In this document: positions 35,647 through 45,887 of the stretch, piece by piece
Numbering within the stretch: position 1 is the stretch's first letter
Layout of the letters: each line of letters begins with the position of its first letter
Origin: DATKMP01 sp963790045
GTDB taxonomy: Bacteria > Bacteroidota > Ignavibacteria > UBA10030
Direction: 5' to 3'
DNA: 64,000 nt
NCBI GenBank assembly: GCA_963790045.1
Contig: CAWBMS010000007.1
Span: forward strand, 558,001 to 622,000
Program-made: the position numbers and the translations under genes
Notes under the pieces: model-generated
The model's input: the letters and a program-made list of their open reading frames with translations, nothing else
What the model was told of the DNA's origin: nothing
The model's database searches: none

Positions 35647-36753
35647 TTATCGAATAGGCAATGCAAAGTAGAATGTGGCGCCTTTTCCGGTTTCCGATTC
35701 CACCCATATTTTTCCGTTATGCGCTTCAACAATGCGCTGTGAAATTATTAATCCTAATCCGGAAAGAGAGACTTCCTTCTTTGTTCCGGTAACAAGATCG
35801 CGGTACCGATCGAAGACCAACGGCAATTCTTCTTTCGGAATTCCATCTCCGCTGTTGAATACGGAAACCATTACGTATTCCGTCGGCGGCCGGCCTTCCT
35901 CCAACACGATGGCAACTTTCCGCACTTGGACGACGATGGCACCCTGCGGCGGAGTATGAGAAATCGCATTGCTTAAAAAAATGTGAAGCACCTGTTCGAT
36001 TTTTTCCGAATCATATTCCAACGGCGGCAACTCTTCTTCTGCGTGCACATCTAACGTAATGTTGGTGGATTGGATCGGCACGCGAAATTCCTGACAGACA
36101 TTTTGAACGGTGCCGGCAAGAGAGGCGATCCCTTTATTAAGGCGAACTCTTCCGCCTTCTAATTTCGTCAAATCCATCATGTCGTTGAGCAGCACAATGA
36201 CTTTATCGATGGAGGTTGTCATGTACCCGAGCAATTCTTTTTGGTGATCGCCGATGGATCCCGCCATGCCTTTCATTAAGTAGCCAATGCTTTGCCGGAG
36301 GCCGGAAATCGGATTGTGCAAATCGTACAGTAACCGTGCCGTATGTTCTGCTTGTAATTTTCTGATGCGATCATCCGCATCGCGTTTCTTGATGATCGCT
36401 TTCAACTGCGGCACCAACTGATCCATATCCACGGGCTTCGTCAAATATTCCTTCGCGCCGAGCTTCATTGCTTCGACGGCCATACTCACGTCGCTCATCC
36501 CCGTCATCATCACAATTTCGGTTTGTGCAGAATTTTTTCTGGCATACCGCAACACTTCCAATCCATTTGCGCCCGGCATTTTGATATCCAACATGGCAAT
36601 GTCGTAATCTTTACCCTGAATTTTTTTGATCGCTTCGACGCCGTCGACAGCTTCATCCACAACGAATCCTTCGTCTGTTAACCATGCGGCGATTGTCATC
36701 CGGAGCGGATCTTCATCGTCTGCAATCAACACCTGTATTTTTTCGTCAGCCAT
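35647..36753 (-). CDS. Sensor histidine kinase with N-terminal receiver domain
   Basis: 368 residues. Receiver (D56 in IAMLDIKMPG, switch threonine in VMMTGMSD, lysine in YLTKPVD), then a HisKA-type dimerisation helix pair with H146 (YDLHNPISGLRQS), and an ATPase domain (HIFLSNAISHTPP as the N-box, SGDGIPKEELPLVFDRY, SGLGLIISQRIVEAH). No membrane or sensor domain, so it is soluble and probably takes its input through the receiver. With the regulator at 34251 it forms a two-component pair; they share very similar receiver domains. Confidence 0.92.
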   Translation of the reverse strand: MADEKIQVLIADDEDPLRMTIAAWLTDEGFVVDEAVDGVEAIKKIQGKDYDIAMLDIKMPGANGLEVLRYARKNSAQTEIVMMTGMSDVSMAVEAMKLGAKEYLTKPVDMDQLVPQLKAIIKKRDADDRIRKLQAEHTARLLYDLHNPISGLRQSIGYLMKGMAGSIGDHQKELLGYMTTSIDKVIVLLNDMMDLTKLEGGRVRLNKGIASLAGTVQNVCQEFRVPIQSTNITLDVHAEEELPPLEYDSEKIEQVLHIFLSNAISHTPPQGAIVVQVRKVAIVLEEGRPPTEYVMVSVFNSGDGIPKEELPLVFDRYRDLVTGTKKEVSLSGLGLIISQRIVEAHNGKIWVESETGKGATFYFALPIR

Positions 36754-36997
36754 GCCGGTTCACTTCTACAAGAAACAACTACTCAGTCAATTTATTAAAC
36801 CGCGTTTATATCTGGTGGAGACGGTAAAAACCGTTCTTCCACTGTTCAGATAATAACCAGATTAGAATGAAAAGTCAATTGCCGTTTGATGAAAGGATTA
36901 TGCCGGAAAAGTTGAATTTCAGCACACACAACATTACATTAATTTACTAGACAAGGAATAATAAATAATTTAATGTCTTGAGTGTAAAGGGATTTTG

Positions 36998-38083
36998 ATG
37001 AAACTTACAAAAGAATTTTTGAAGAGCGTGCCGAAAGTGCTGCTGCACGATCATTTGGATGGCGGCGTTCGTCCGCAAACAGTGATCGAGTTAGCGAAAG
37101 ATCAGGGCTACACTAAATTACCAACGCACGATGCCGGTGAACTTGCCGAATGGTTTCATCGCGGTGCAACACGCGGGAGCTTGCCGTTGTTCCTTGAAGG
37201 ATTTGAACACACCTGCGCAGTGATGAAAAACGAGGAAGCGCTGGAGCGTGTTGCCTACGAGATGATGGAAGATATGAAGAAGGACAATGTGGTGTATGTA
37301 GAAACGCGCTTTGCCCCGGTCTTTCATGCCACAAAATTTTTGGATACACATAAAGTTGTGATGTCGATTCTCAAAGGATTGGAACGTGGGAAAAAAGATT
37401 TCGGTGTGCAATACGGAGCCATTATTTGCGCTATGCGGCACATGGAACCAAGCGTATCGTTAGAAGTTGCGGAGCTTGCTGTGGATTTCCGCAATCGCGG
37501 CGTGGTGGGTTTCGATCTTGCGGGCGAAGAAGGCGGGTATCCGCCGAAGAAACATGTCGATGCATTCCATTATATTCAGCGGGAAAATTTTAACATCACC
37601 GTTCATGCCGGCGAAGCATTCGGCAAAGAATCCATCTGGCAGGCAATTCAATGGTGCGGTGCGCATCGCATCGGACATGCGACGCGCTTGATCGAAGATA
37701 TGCGTATCAAGAATGGCGAAGTGTTAAGCATGGGGACACTTGCACAGTATGTATTAGATAAGCGCATTCCATTGGAAATTTGTTTAACGAGCAACGTCCA
37801 TACCGGCGCTGTGCCATCGATGGAAGAGCATCCATTTGCAATTTATTATCGATATAAATTCCGATGCACGCTGAATACCGACAACCGTTTGATGAGCAAC
37901 ATTACGTTAACGGATGAATATTTTACCGCAGCGGAAAAATTTGGAATGACCATCGACGATCTGGAAAAACTAACCATCAATGCGATGAAGAGCGCATTCA
38001 TTCCGTACAAGCAGCGCATCCCGATTATTTACGAAGTGCTCAAGCCGGGTTATGCGAGGGCGAGAAGAGAGCTGGGATTATAA
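36998..38083 (+). CDS. add: Adenosine deaminase
   Basis: 361 residues from the ATG at 36998; AAAGGGA lies upstream. Zinc and substrate motifs: HDHLDGG (17-23), VHAGEAFG, HRIGHATR, and NTDNRLMS in place of the more common TDDP. The NTDNR form is known in several bacterial deaminases. It converts adenosine to inosine in purine salvage. The last ~100 bases are partly duplicated at 38697-38795. An adenosine-binding kinase family gene is nearby. Confidence 0.93.
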   Translation: MKLTKEFLKSVPKVLLHDHLDGGVRPQTVIELAKDQGYTKLPTHDAGELAEWFHRGATRGSLPLFLEGFEHTCAVMKNEEALERVAYEMMEDMKKDNVVYVETRFAPVFHATKFLDTHKVVMSILKGLERGKKDFGVQYGAIICAMRHMEPSVSLEVAELAVDFRNRGVVGFDLAGEEGGYPPKKHVDAFHYIQRENFNITVHAGEAFGKESIWQAIQWCGAHRIGHATRLIEDMRIKNGEVLSMGTLAQYVLDKRIPLEICLTSNVHTGAVPSMEEHPFAIYYRYKFRCTLNTDNRLMSNITLTDEYFTAAEKFGMTIDDLEKLTINAMKSAFIPYKQRIPIIYEVLKPGYARARRELGL

Positions 38084-38172
38084 TAATTGTGAAACGGAAA
38101 TCAAGTGTATAGTTTGGGCTTCATAGTGCGTGGCTTTTTATTTCCTATGAGCAAAACATTTTGAAAAACAAA

Positions 38173-38490
38173 ATGGGAAAAAACGGAAACAAAGGCGAAA
38201 TCATTATCTATAAAGCAGATGATGGAAAAGCTGCTATCGATGTTCGACTGGAACAAGAAACCGTCTGGCTGACTCAAGCGCAGATTGCAATTCTTTTCGA
38301 TAAAGATGCCCGCACTATTTCAGAACATCTTGCCAATGTATATTCCGAGAAAGAATTACGCAAAGGAGCAACGATCCGGAAAGTTCGGCTTGAAGGCACT
38401 ATAAGTGGTCCCAAAAATATTCTGTCACTCCCGAATGCTTCTATCGGGAGTCCAGAATTCTGGATGCCCGCTTACAATCCGCGGGCATAA
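38173..38490 (+). pseudogene. RhuM-family N-terminal fragment
   Basis: The first ~75 residues match the start of virulence protein RhuM (IIIYKADDGKAAIDVRLEQETVWLTQAQ, then ILFDKDARTISEHLANVYSE). The reading then runs into the repeat element at 38424 and stops, so the rest of the ~330-residue protein is missing. It is a relic of an accessory gene. A TTG 12 bases upstream is an alternative start. Confidence 0.7.
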
Positions 38491-38492
38491 CA
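38424..38492. repeat. Dispersed repeat with CCAGAATTCTGG core
   Basis: Hairpin actcccg/cgggagt, palindrome ccagaattctgg, then hairpin atgcccgc/gcgggcat, ending in cataac. The second half matches 22296-22332. The pattern is the common intergenic type in which cccg-rich hairpins flank a ccag/ctgg centre. It interrupts the RhuM relic. Confidence 0.6.
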
Positions 38493-38640
38493 GTGCGACT
38501 GCAAAGGCTGACCATCTTTGAGATGGTTTATAGAATCACAGCACGCACGATAAATCATTATAACCTTTTATAACGGAGCGAAGTGTTATCGCAAAACACA
38601 TTTGGAACGCTTCCAGAGACAAAGAACTTGTTGAAAATTC

Positions 38641-38665
38641 AGTATGTGCAATTTTTGCACATACT
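38641..38665. repeat. Perfect hairpin agtatgtgcaa/ttgcacatact
   Basis: An 11-bp perfect stem with a 3-base loop in the debris between the RhuM relic and the duplicated add tail. No clear role. Confidence 0.4.
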
Positions 38666-38696
38666 GCCCAAGATGGAAATACTATCGATCAGCGAG

Positions 38697-38795
38697 ATGA
38701 AAAATATCTTTATTTTGTACAAGCAGCACATTCCAATAATTTACGAAGTGCTGAAGCCGGGATATGCCAGAGCGAGAAGAGAATTAGAGGGATAA
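38697..38795 (+). pseudogene. Duplicated 3' end of add
   Basis: About 100 bp closely similar to the end of the adenosine deaminase gene: MKNIFILYKQHIPIIYEVLK here against MKSAFIPYKQRIPIIYEVLK there, followed in both by PGYARARREL. The upstream sequence is unrelated. It is a small partial duplication, not a gene. From 38796 to 39027 I see nothing further. Confidence 0.75.
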
Positions 38796-39027
38796 ATCTT
38801 TAGTTGGACTCTTAATTTTCTTGCCGATATTCTTAACATATCAAAGCGGTGAAATCATTTAATCGCCGAAAAAATCTTCCATGCTAATTCTCAGATAGTT
38901 TTTGATGAAAAAATATGATGTGGAATGATTTTTCTATATTTTGTTCATGGTAAATGTGTATCAAGCACATTCCTCATTAATTATTTGTACCGATTCATTG
39001 TAAATATCAACAATCAGAAAAGATTTT

Positions 39028-40704
39028 ATGCTTGACGCCACAGAAACAAAATTAGAACATCAAGAGACGGAAAATCCGACAGCACCGATACTGCACAAGT
39101 ATTCTTATTTACCATGGATATTACTTGCGTGTCTTATTGCATTTGTTGTTTTTGTGCGTGTCCGTATTCTCACAACTCCCATTGAACGAGACGAAGGCGA
39201 GTACGCCTATATGGGGCAGTTGCTTCTTCAAGGAGTGCCTCCATATTTAGAAGCGTTTAACATGAAGCTGCCCGGAACAAGTTTCATGTATGCCTTTTTC
39301 ATGCTGCTCTTTGGACAAACAATTACAGCCATTCACCTTGGATTATTGATTGTCAACCTTGCATCGTTGCTCATGGTCTTTTTATTGACAAAAAAATGGT
39401 TCGATGTTTCGACAGGCATTGTGGCTGCCGCATCGTTTGGTCTCTTATCGTTAAGCCCTTATATGCTCGGCTTTGCGGCACATGCAACACATTTTGTTAT
39501 TGTTTTTGCCTTGGGGGGGATACTAGTTTTGATCAACGCTTGTGAAACAGAAAAGCGAAGAACTGTCTTTCTCGCCGGAATTCTGTTTGGCTGTGCTTTT
39601 TTGATGAAACAACCCGGGATATTCTTTTTTGTATTTGGATTATCACTGCTTGGTATCCATGGTTTGAAAGAACATTATTCAAAGAAAAATATCTTTCAAC
39701 TCGCTGCCGTGCTTACGGTGGGATTTATTGTGCCAGTAATTTTGCTTCTCCTCGTTATTTATTTTGGTGGATCGTTTCACAACTTTTGGTTCTGGGTTGT
39801 TCAGTACGCCTTTTCATACGGTTCCGTTGTGCCATTTAGCAAGGGTATGATGAATTTAGCATTTATGCTGTCTCTTTTTTGGGATGTTCTTCCATTTTTC
39901 TGCATACTCATTGGCATTGGTGTGATATTTATTATTGCGGGAAAACTCCTTGATTCTACCAAGAACATGATTCTATCGTTTGGATTGTTTTCGATCTTAT
40001 CTATTTGTCCAGGATTACACTTTAGGGAACATTATTTTATTCTTGTCCTTCCTGTGTGTAGTGTCTTTATCGGCGGTGGATTTTATATTCTTCAACACTT
40101 ATTATTAGAGCGGTGGCATATCATAAAATATTTTTCTGTACTAATATTCGTTTTGGTAATTAGCGAGAATGTGTATGCAAACCGCGCTTATTATCTTTTA
40201 CTAACACCGGTTGATATTGTACACTCGTTTTATATGAATAATTATTTCGCCGAATCAATTCCTCTCAGCAACTTTCTCGTTCAGCACACTGATCCCGATG
40301 AACGTATCGCTATAATCGGTTCGGAGCCACAAATTAATTTCTATACAAAACGGAGATCCGTTTCTGGTCACATCTATATGTATGGCATGATGGAGTCGCA
40401 GCCGTTTGCGCGAAGAATACAGGAAGAATTCATTGCTGATGTTGAACGTGCACAGCCCAGACACCTTATCTGTTTTTGGATACCTTGGTCTTGGCTTCCT
40501 GAGGAACACTCTGATCGCTATATTCTAAGCTGGGTTAAAAGTTATACAGCAAAATATTATAAACGAATTGCAACTGTAGATCTGATAGATGTTACAAATG
40601 TACGATATGTGATAGGAGATTCTGCCCGAATATACAAACCCCTTTCACAGGATTTTATTTTTGTCTTTGAACGAAAGAGGACGGACAGTACTTATACAAA
40701 GTAA
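39028..40704 (+). CDS. Membrane glycosyltransferase (GT39/ArnT-like, GT-C fold)
   Basis: 558 residues with about eleven hydrophobic segments. The first periplasmic loop carries the GT-C catalytic-type motif ERDEGEYAYMGQ followed by PYLEAFNMKLPGT, the pattern seen in PMT/ArnT-like enzymes. The C-terminal part is periplasmic (ERIAIIGSEPQINFYTKRRS). It would transfer a sugar from a polyprenyl-phosphate donor to a lipid, glycan or protein outside. It begins a run of four glycosyltransferase-type genes on the plus strand that includes a DPM1-like donor-synthesising enzyme. Confidence 0.82.
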   Translation: MLDATETKLEHQETENPTAPILHKYSYLPWILLACLIAFVVFVRVRILTTPIERDEGEYAYMGQLLLQGVPPYLEAFNMKLPGTSFMYAFFMLLFGQTITAIHLGLLIVNLASLLMVFLLTKKWFDVSTGIVAAASFGLLSLSPYMLGFAAHATHFVIVFALGGILVLINACETEKRRTVFLAGILFGCAFLMKQPGIFFFVFGLSLLGIHGLKEHYSKKNIFQLAAVLTVGFIVPVILLLLVIYFGGSFHNFWFWVVQYAFSYGSVVPFSKGMMNLAFMLSLFWDVLPFFCILIGIGVIFIIAGKLLDSTKNMILSFGLFSILSICPGLHFREHYFILVLPVCSVFIGGGFYILQHLLLERWHIIKYFSVLIFVLVISENVYANRAYYLLLTPVDIVHSFYMNNYFAESIPLSNFLVQHTDPDERIAIIGSEPQINFYTKRRSVSGHIYMYGMMESQPFARRIQEEFIADVERAQPRHLICFWIPWSWLPEEHSDRYILSWVKSYTAKYYKRIATVDLIDVTNVRYVIGDSARIYKPLSQDFIFVFERKRTDSTYTK

Positions 40705-40766
40705 AAAGCGATATCTAAACTATTGTTTTTATATTTTTGATAGAACAATGTGAAAAGGACTTGAGA

Positions 40767-42512
40767 ATGAAGACGAAACGAATGGGAGCGCTCCTTGGAG
40801 GCGGTATTTTCTTTTTAGGGTTGTACATCATTATTGCATCGTTGCTGAATGATTTTAGCTTTCCCAACTTTCATTATTCGCACAATATTCCATTATTTAT
40901 GAGTGGGATTCCTTCGGTCGTGATGTATTCACAATTCTGGAAATTGCTGTTGTTATTACCGGCTATTGTACTTTTCTCTGTTGCATTGATGAAAACTGAT
41001 ATACATTTTTTTCATTTGACGGCTATCAATCATCGACGCCTCATTATTGCCGTGCTGTTGTCGGCAGCGGTTATCCTTGTGTGTTCGATACAATTCCTTT
41101 TTCATGAAACCGAAGTAACCGACGATGAGAATACCTACGACTTTCAAGCGCAAACATTACTTTCCGGTAGAATCGATAATCCGCCTCCGCCCGTCAGAAC
41201 AAGCTTTGACAATGTGTTCATCATTAATGACGGATACAGCTGGATTGGCAGATATACGATGGGTCATCCGGCAATTATTGCTATTGGCATGGTACTTGGC
41301 AATCGTTACGTCGGTATTATTACAATCAGTATTCTGACATTGCTTTTGTTATATTTCATCGGCAGGGAATTGTACGAAGACAGACGCGTGGCGTTACTTG
41401 CGCTTTGCCTTGGTGCTGTTTCGCCATTCTTCTACCTTATTTCGTCGTCCCGTCTCAGTCATACGACGACCGCGTTTTTCCTTGCCCTGTTTATGTATCT
41501 TCTTCTTCGTGCCCGACGGACGGAAAATCTTCCATGGGCAATCGGCTTTTCATTGCTTTCGGGTTTTGCTCTCGGGTATGCATTTAACACTCGTCCATGG
41601 ACGGCGTTTGTTTGGTCTCTGCCGCTTCTGATGGTTATGGCAAAAGATGCTTTACGATTTGCGAGGCATGCCATTGCAAGAGTGGCTATGTTGACCGCCG
41701 GGTTTGCAGTTCTGTTTTTTGTGACTTTGCATTGCAATGCTGTCGTGACGGGAAATCCAATGCAATTTCCCTACAGTTATTTCGATTCGACCGAACGTCT
41801 TGGATTTGGAGTTTATGATCACACACTCATTCTTGGATTCCGTAACCTGATAATATCTTTGACGCGATTGAATACAATCCTATTTGGATTTCCCATTAGT
41901 CTCATATTCGTCTTCTTGTTTCTTTTTTCAAAAAAAGAATTTGGAGATCGTTTATTGTTTGGCATTCTGGGAAGCGTTGCGACGGGATATTTGCTATTTT
42001 ATACTCCCGGTGTTTCCGATCTCGGCCCGGTTTATTATTATGAATTATTGATTCCGTTGTTGTTGCTCAGCGCTCGCGGAGTGCTCTTTCTCCATGAAAA
42101 AAGTTCTGCGTATTTTGAACAAGGCAAAAAGCTTGCTCCAGCATTCCTTCTTCTCTCATGTCTTGCAGCCTTGGGCGCAACAATTCCAGAACGAATATCT
42201 CATGTGGCGCGCTTGACGGCTAAAATTCGAGAACCCTACACTGTTGTCCAATCTTCTGGGGTTCACCATGCCTTAGTGCTGATTCAATCGTATGATCATT
42301 CAGGGTGGGTGTTTGGTTACAGAAATTCTTCTCCTCAATTTACCGATGATATTGTGTATTGCCAGTTTGCCGATTCGATTTCGAATCATGATGTGGTAAA
42401 GTATTTCCATGATCGTGCTCCCTATACATTAAAATATGATTCCACCGCTTCACGCTTTGTTGTGCTGCCGGTGAATAAAGAAACAGGAAAGCCCATTTTG
42501 ATTCATCCTTAA
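40767..42512 (+). CDS. Polytopic membrane protein, probable GT-C glycosyltransferase
   Basis: 581 residues from the ATG at 40767, with AAGGA eight bases upstream; an in-frame start at 40737 lacks a site. About eleven membrane segments. An acidic motif TDDENTYDFQAQTLLSGR in the first external loop and YSWIGRYTMGHPAI further on fit the GT-C superfamily. The C-terminal ~100 residues are soluble. The gene lies between two clear glycosyltransferase genes, which supports the call; the donor and acceptor are unknown. Confidence 0.72.
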   Translation: MKTKRMGALLGGGIFFLGLYIIIASLLNDFSFPNFHYSHNIPLFMSGIPSVVMYSQFWKLLLLLPAIVLFSVALMKTDIHFFHLTAINHRRLIIAVLLSAAVILVCSIQFLFHETEVTDDENTYDFQAQTLLSGRIDNPPPPVRTSFDNVFIINDGYSWIGRYTMGHPAIIAIGMVLGNRYVGIITISILTLLLLYFIGRELYEDRRVALLALCLGAVSPFFYLISSSRLSHTTTAFFLALFMYLLLRARRTENLPWAIGFSLLSGFALGYAFNTRPWTAFVWSLPLLMVMAKDALRFARHAIARVAMLTAGFAVLFFVTLHCNAVVTGNPMQFPYSYFDSTERLGFGVYDHTLILGFRNLIISLTRLNTILFGFPISLIFVFLFLFSKKEFGDRLLFGILGSVATGYLLFYTPGVSDLGPVYYYELLIPLLLLSARGVLFLHEKSSAYFEQGKKLAPAFLLLSCLAALGATIPERISHVARLTAKIREPYTVVQSSGVHHALVLIQSYDHSGWVFGYRNSSPQFTDDIVYCQFADSISNHDVVKYFHDRAPYTLKYDSTASRFVVLPVNKETGKPILIHP

Positions 42513-42549
42513 AATTTGGGATCATAATAATTTGTAAAAGGAACTTGCA

Positions 42550-42600
42550 ATGTTAAAGATGAAGTTGAAATTACCGATGCTTGTAGAAATTAAAAAATAA
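42550..42600 (+). CDS. Mini-ORF, 16 codons, before the GT2 gene
   Basis: ATG with AAAGGA seven bases upstream, encoding a basic peptide MLKMKLKLPMLVEIKK, stop 8 bp before the start of the next gene. It may be a leader peptide for coupled translation or chance. Confidence 0.3.
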   Translation: MLKMKLKLPMLVEIKK

Positions 42601-42607
42601 AAAGCTC

Positions 42608-43360
42608 ATGCCTAAAAAAACGCTCATTTTTATTCCCACGTACAACGAAAAAGACAATGTTGAAAGAATGATTTCTGAAATTCTTTCATTGCAACTTCCA
42701 AACACAGATTTATTGTTTATCGATGATAATTCAACAGATGGATCCGGCGACATCCTGGATAGAATTGCAAAAACACAGTCCAAATTGACGGTCCTTCATC
42801 GTTCGGGGAAAATGGGCGTTGGCAGCGCGCATAAAGATGGTATTGCCTATGGTTACAAGCGAAACTATGATATTTTAATAACGATGGATGCCGATTTTAC
42901 TCATTCGCCATCATACATTCCGAAATTACTTGAAAAATCTGATGCGTGCGATATTGTTGTGCCGTCACGGTATTTACAAAAAGATGCACTTTCTGAATGG
43001 AGTTTTTTTAGAAAACTTTTAACAACAGTTGGTCATACATTAACTAAATATGTTTTGAGATTAAATTACGATGCATCGGGCGCATTTCGCTTATACAATC
43101 TTAAAACAATCAACGAGGATGCATTTCAGAAAGTGGTTTCGAATGGATATTCGTTTTTTTTCGAAAGTTTGTTTGTATTGAATTATAATCGGTATAGTAT
43201 TTGTGAAATTCCAATCATTTTGAATGTGCGAACTTTTAACAGCTCAAAGATGAAAATTAACGATGCTTTTATCAGTTTGAAATTCCTCTTCAATTTGTTC
43301 TTTAAAAAAATCAGCAATCCCGAAAAATTATTAGTATCAAACAATAAACAGGTTGATTGA
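42608..43360 (+). CDS. GT2 glycosyltransferase, polyprenyl-phosphate mannosyl/glucosyltransferase type
   Basis: 250 residues. GT-A fold motifs: FIPTYNEKDNVERMI, the nucleotide-sugar DDNSTDGSGDIL region, GVGSAHKDGIAYGY, the metal-binding TMDADFTHSP, and a C-terminal ASGAFRLYN. The length and motifs match DPM1-type enzymes that load a hexose from a nucleotide donor onto a polyprenyl phosphate at the cytoplasmic face. The GT-C enzymes on either side could use that product. Confidence 0.88.
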   Translation: MPKKTLIFIPTYNEKDNVERMISEILSLQLPNTDLLFIDDNSTDGSGDILDRIAKTQSKLTVLHRSGKMGVGSAHKDGIAYGYKRNYDILITMDADFTHSPSYIPKLLEKSDACDIVVPSRYLQKDALSEWSFFRKLLTTVGHTLTKYVLRLNYDASGAFRLYNLKTINEDAFQKVVSNGYSFFFESLFVLNYNRYSICEIPIILNVRTFNSSKMKINDAFISLKFLFNLFFKKISNPEKLLVSNNKQVD

Positions 43361-43404
43361 GTTTTAAGGAATGCCGCCAACTTTATTTCAGTGGTGATTT
43401 CAGA

Positions 43405-45125
43405 ATGAATAGTCATTCGTCAACAAAATTCAAACTACGTATTATAAAAAGGAACACAGGGTAAAGCCATCGTAACAGCACACGAAAATAAATTTTCAAC
43501 GGGCGTTAATGAACATTCTCTGATTCCACTAAACTATATTCCCATTGCAATGACCACTCTTTTTGCATTGATACTTGGTTTGGGAATGTTTTTTACATGA
43601 ACTGTGGCGTGATGAACTTGAAATATATTCACGGTTAGCATTTACAAACCATGTGTTCATGGAGGGCGATGTTTCTTCAATATGTTACTATGCATTTTTG
43701 AAATTTTTTATGCTGATGAACAACTCTGAAGCGATGTTTCAGATTGCTCACCTCTTCATTCTTATTCCTGCAATATATCTATTTGTAAAATATACCAACA
43801 TAGCAAAACCACAAAAACTTTTGTTTGTGTGCAGCTATTTCATGGTGTACGATTACGGTATCATTTCACGCTATTACGGTTTTATGATTTTATTCTTATT
43901 TGTTTTGGTGTATTTACTCACCCGAAGAGAGAAAAATTATTTACTCATCGTGGCAGCACTTCTGGTTTTGGCAAATCATTCCATACAATCGACCATTTTT
44001 GCGGGATGTTTATCAGCATATCTTTTATTAGATGGTGTTTATCTTTATACAAAGAAAAAAATACAATTCAATAGTATTTTTATGTTAGCACTTATGTTGT
44101 TTATTGTGGGATGGGGAGCAATACTTGTTTCACATTATTTGGTAACATTGAAAAATGCCTCGTATTTAGGCAACGGACAATTTGGATCGGCGCCACTGTT
44201 TATTAATATAAAATCTATTTGGAACGCATTTTTCCCCATTCCTCATTTCAGTTCGGGAATTGCATTTTGGAATACGAATATTGTTCCTTACACGATGATT
44301 TTTCCTCAAACGTTTTCTGTGTCCGCTTATGTCACAATACCCAATATTCTCACCTTTCTTGTTTCTGTTTTTATTCTGATAGTCATTATTGCAAAGTTTT
44401 CAGAAAAACCTGTAGTTTGCCTCATTTTTTCTTTAACCATCCTTATTTATTTAGCATTTTTACAATATACAAAAGTGTATTTTTTAAGATATCAGGGATT
44501 GTTATTCCTCATTTTCATATATCATTATTGGTTGTTTACTAATGCCGAAGAAAACAGCAGCTTGGAAATATTGAAACCTGTCGATGGTTTGTTTAGAACT
44601 AAATCTTTAGGATTCTTGAAAAAATGTTTTACTCCAATGGTATATGTAATATTGTTTGCACAAGTATTTTCAGCATGTTACGCTTTTTCAATAGACATGA
44701 AATACAAATTCACCATGTCGCAAGATGCGGCAAAATATATTACGGAAAATAATCTCGACAAAACGCATGTCATGGTTGGATTCATCGATTATGCGGCTCA
44801 AACAATTGCGGCACACACCGGAACAAAAATCTTTTTCCCACAAGTAAATCATTTTAGTTATTACCAAGAACCATTTAATAAAGAGCGTAAACGAACACTG
44901 TCATTATCCGAAGTATTTGTTTCGTGTACAAATTTTACTGAAAAACAAAACAAGAAAGTTCTATTGGTGCTTAATTTTCCGTTGATGGATAATAACAATC
45001 AAATTGTTCTCGCGGGAATGATTTCGCAAAATACGCAACTACGACTATTGCAATCGTTTACCGGAGAAGTAATCCAACTTGACGAACAGTTTTGGTTATA
45101 CGAAGCAACGAAGGTTGAAAATTAA
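43405..45125 (+). CDS. Polytopic membrane protein, probable GT-C glycosyltransferase (frameshifted 5' end)
   Basis: The downstream 516 residues (frame of 45125) carry HELWRDELEIYSRL followed by about ten membrane segments, and a soluble end. The first membrane helix, NYIPIAMTTLFALILGLGMF, lies just upstream in a different frame and joins at a run of six T near 43590, giving GMFF-HELWRDEL. Further upstream a start at 43405 (MNSHSSTKFKLRIIKRN) would need one more shift near 43460; an ATG at 43550 is the alternative. HELWRDEL matches the external acidic motif of GT-C enzymes. It ends the cluster. Confidence 0.68.
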
Positions 45126-45255
45126 TACCGATTTTTAAAATGACGTAGAAAGATCAACCGAATTAAATTCGGCAGCCAATACTGTATTTGAAAGAACCGG
45201 GCAATATGCAAACCGCCTATTGTTTTTTATATCTTTTATTTTGCTTGGAGGCACT

Positions 45256-45879
45256 ATGAATACCGACAACATTCATTGGCTTGGCCATTCGGCGTTCCGT
45301 ATCGAAGACGGAACGGCGCAAATTTATATCGATCCGTTTAAACTATCGGACCATCTTCCGAAGGCGGATATTATTTTTATTACACATGCGCATTACGATC
45401 ATTATTCGCCGGAAGACATTGCGAAGATCCAAAAAGAGGGAACAATGTTTGTTGCACCGAATGATGTCGCTGCACAAATTAAGGGCAAAGTCATTGCCGT
45501 CGAACCGGGTAAAACATACACCGCCGGCAAATTAAAAGTTCAAACAGTTGCCGCTTACAATATCGATAAAAAATTCCATCCGAAAGCAAATAAGTGGGTG
45601 GGATACATTATCACGCTTTCCAACGGCGAAAAGATTTATCACGCCGGCGACACGGATTTTATTCCCGAAATGAAATCTATCGTTACGGATGTTGCGATGC
45701 TTCCTTGCGGCGGCACGTACACGATGACGGCACAGCAAGCGGCTGAGGCGGCGAACGCCTTTAAGCCCAAACTTTTGATTCCCATGCACTGGGGAACCAT
45801 CGTCGGTTCTAAAGCTGATGCGGAGATGGTGAAGAAACTTTTCAAAGGCGAAACGAAAATTCTGACACCTGAGAAATGA
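45256..45879 (+). CDS. Metallo-beta-lactamase-fold hydrolase (UPF0173-like)
   Basis: 207 residues from the ATG at 45256, GGAGG five bases upstream. The MBL zinc motif is FITHAHYDHYSPED, with later ligands in KIYHAGDTDFIPE and LIPMHWGTI. The short length and the opening IHWLGHSAFRIE match UPF0173/YcaP-type metal-dependent hydrolases of unknown substrate. Single gene with its own terminator-like hairpin at 45888. Confidence 0.87.
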   Translation: MNTDNIHWLGHSAFRIEDGTAQIYIDPFKLSDHLPKADIIFITHAHYDHYSPEDIAKIQKEGTMFVAPNDVAAQIKGKVIAVEPGKTYTAGKLKVQTVAAYNIDKKFHPKANKWVGYIITLSNGEKIYHAGDTDFIPEMKSIVTDVAMLPCGGTYTMTAQQAAEAANAFKPKLLIPMHWGTIVGSKADAEMVKKLFKGETKILTPEK

Positions 45880-45887
45880 AGAAACGG

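Noticed and set aside
38583..38795. A 70-residue plus-strand gene after the RhuM relic
   Set aside because: Only the last ~33 residues resemble anything and these are a copy of the add C-terminus; the first part has no support.
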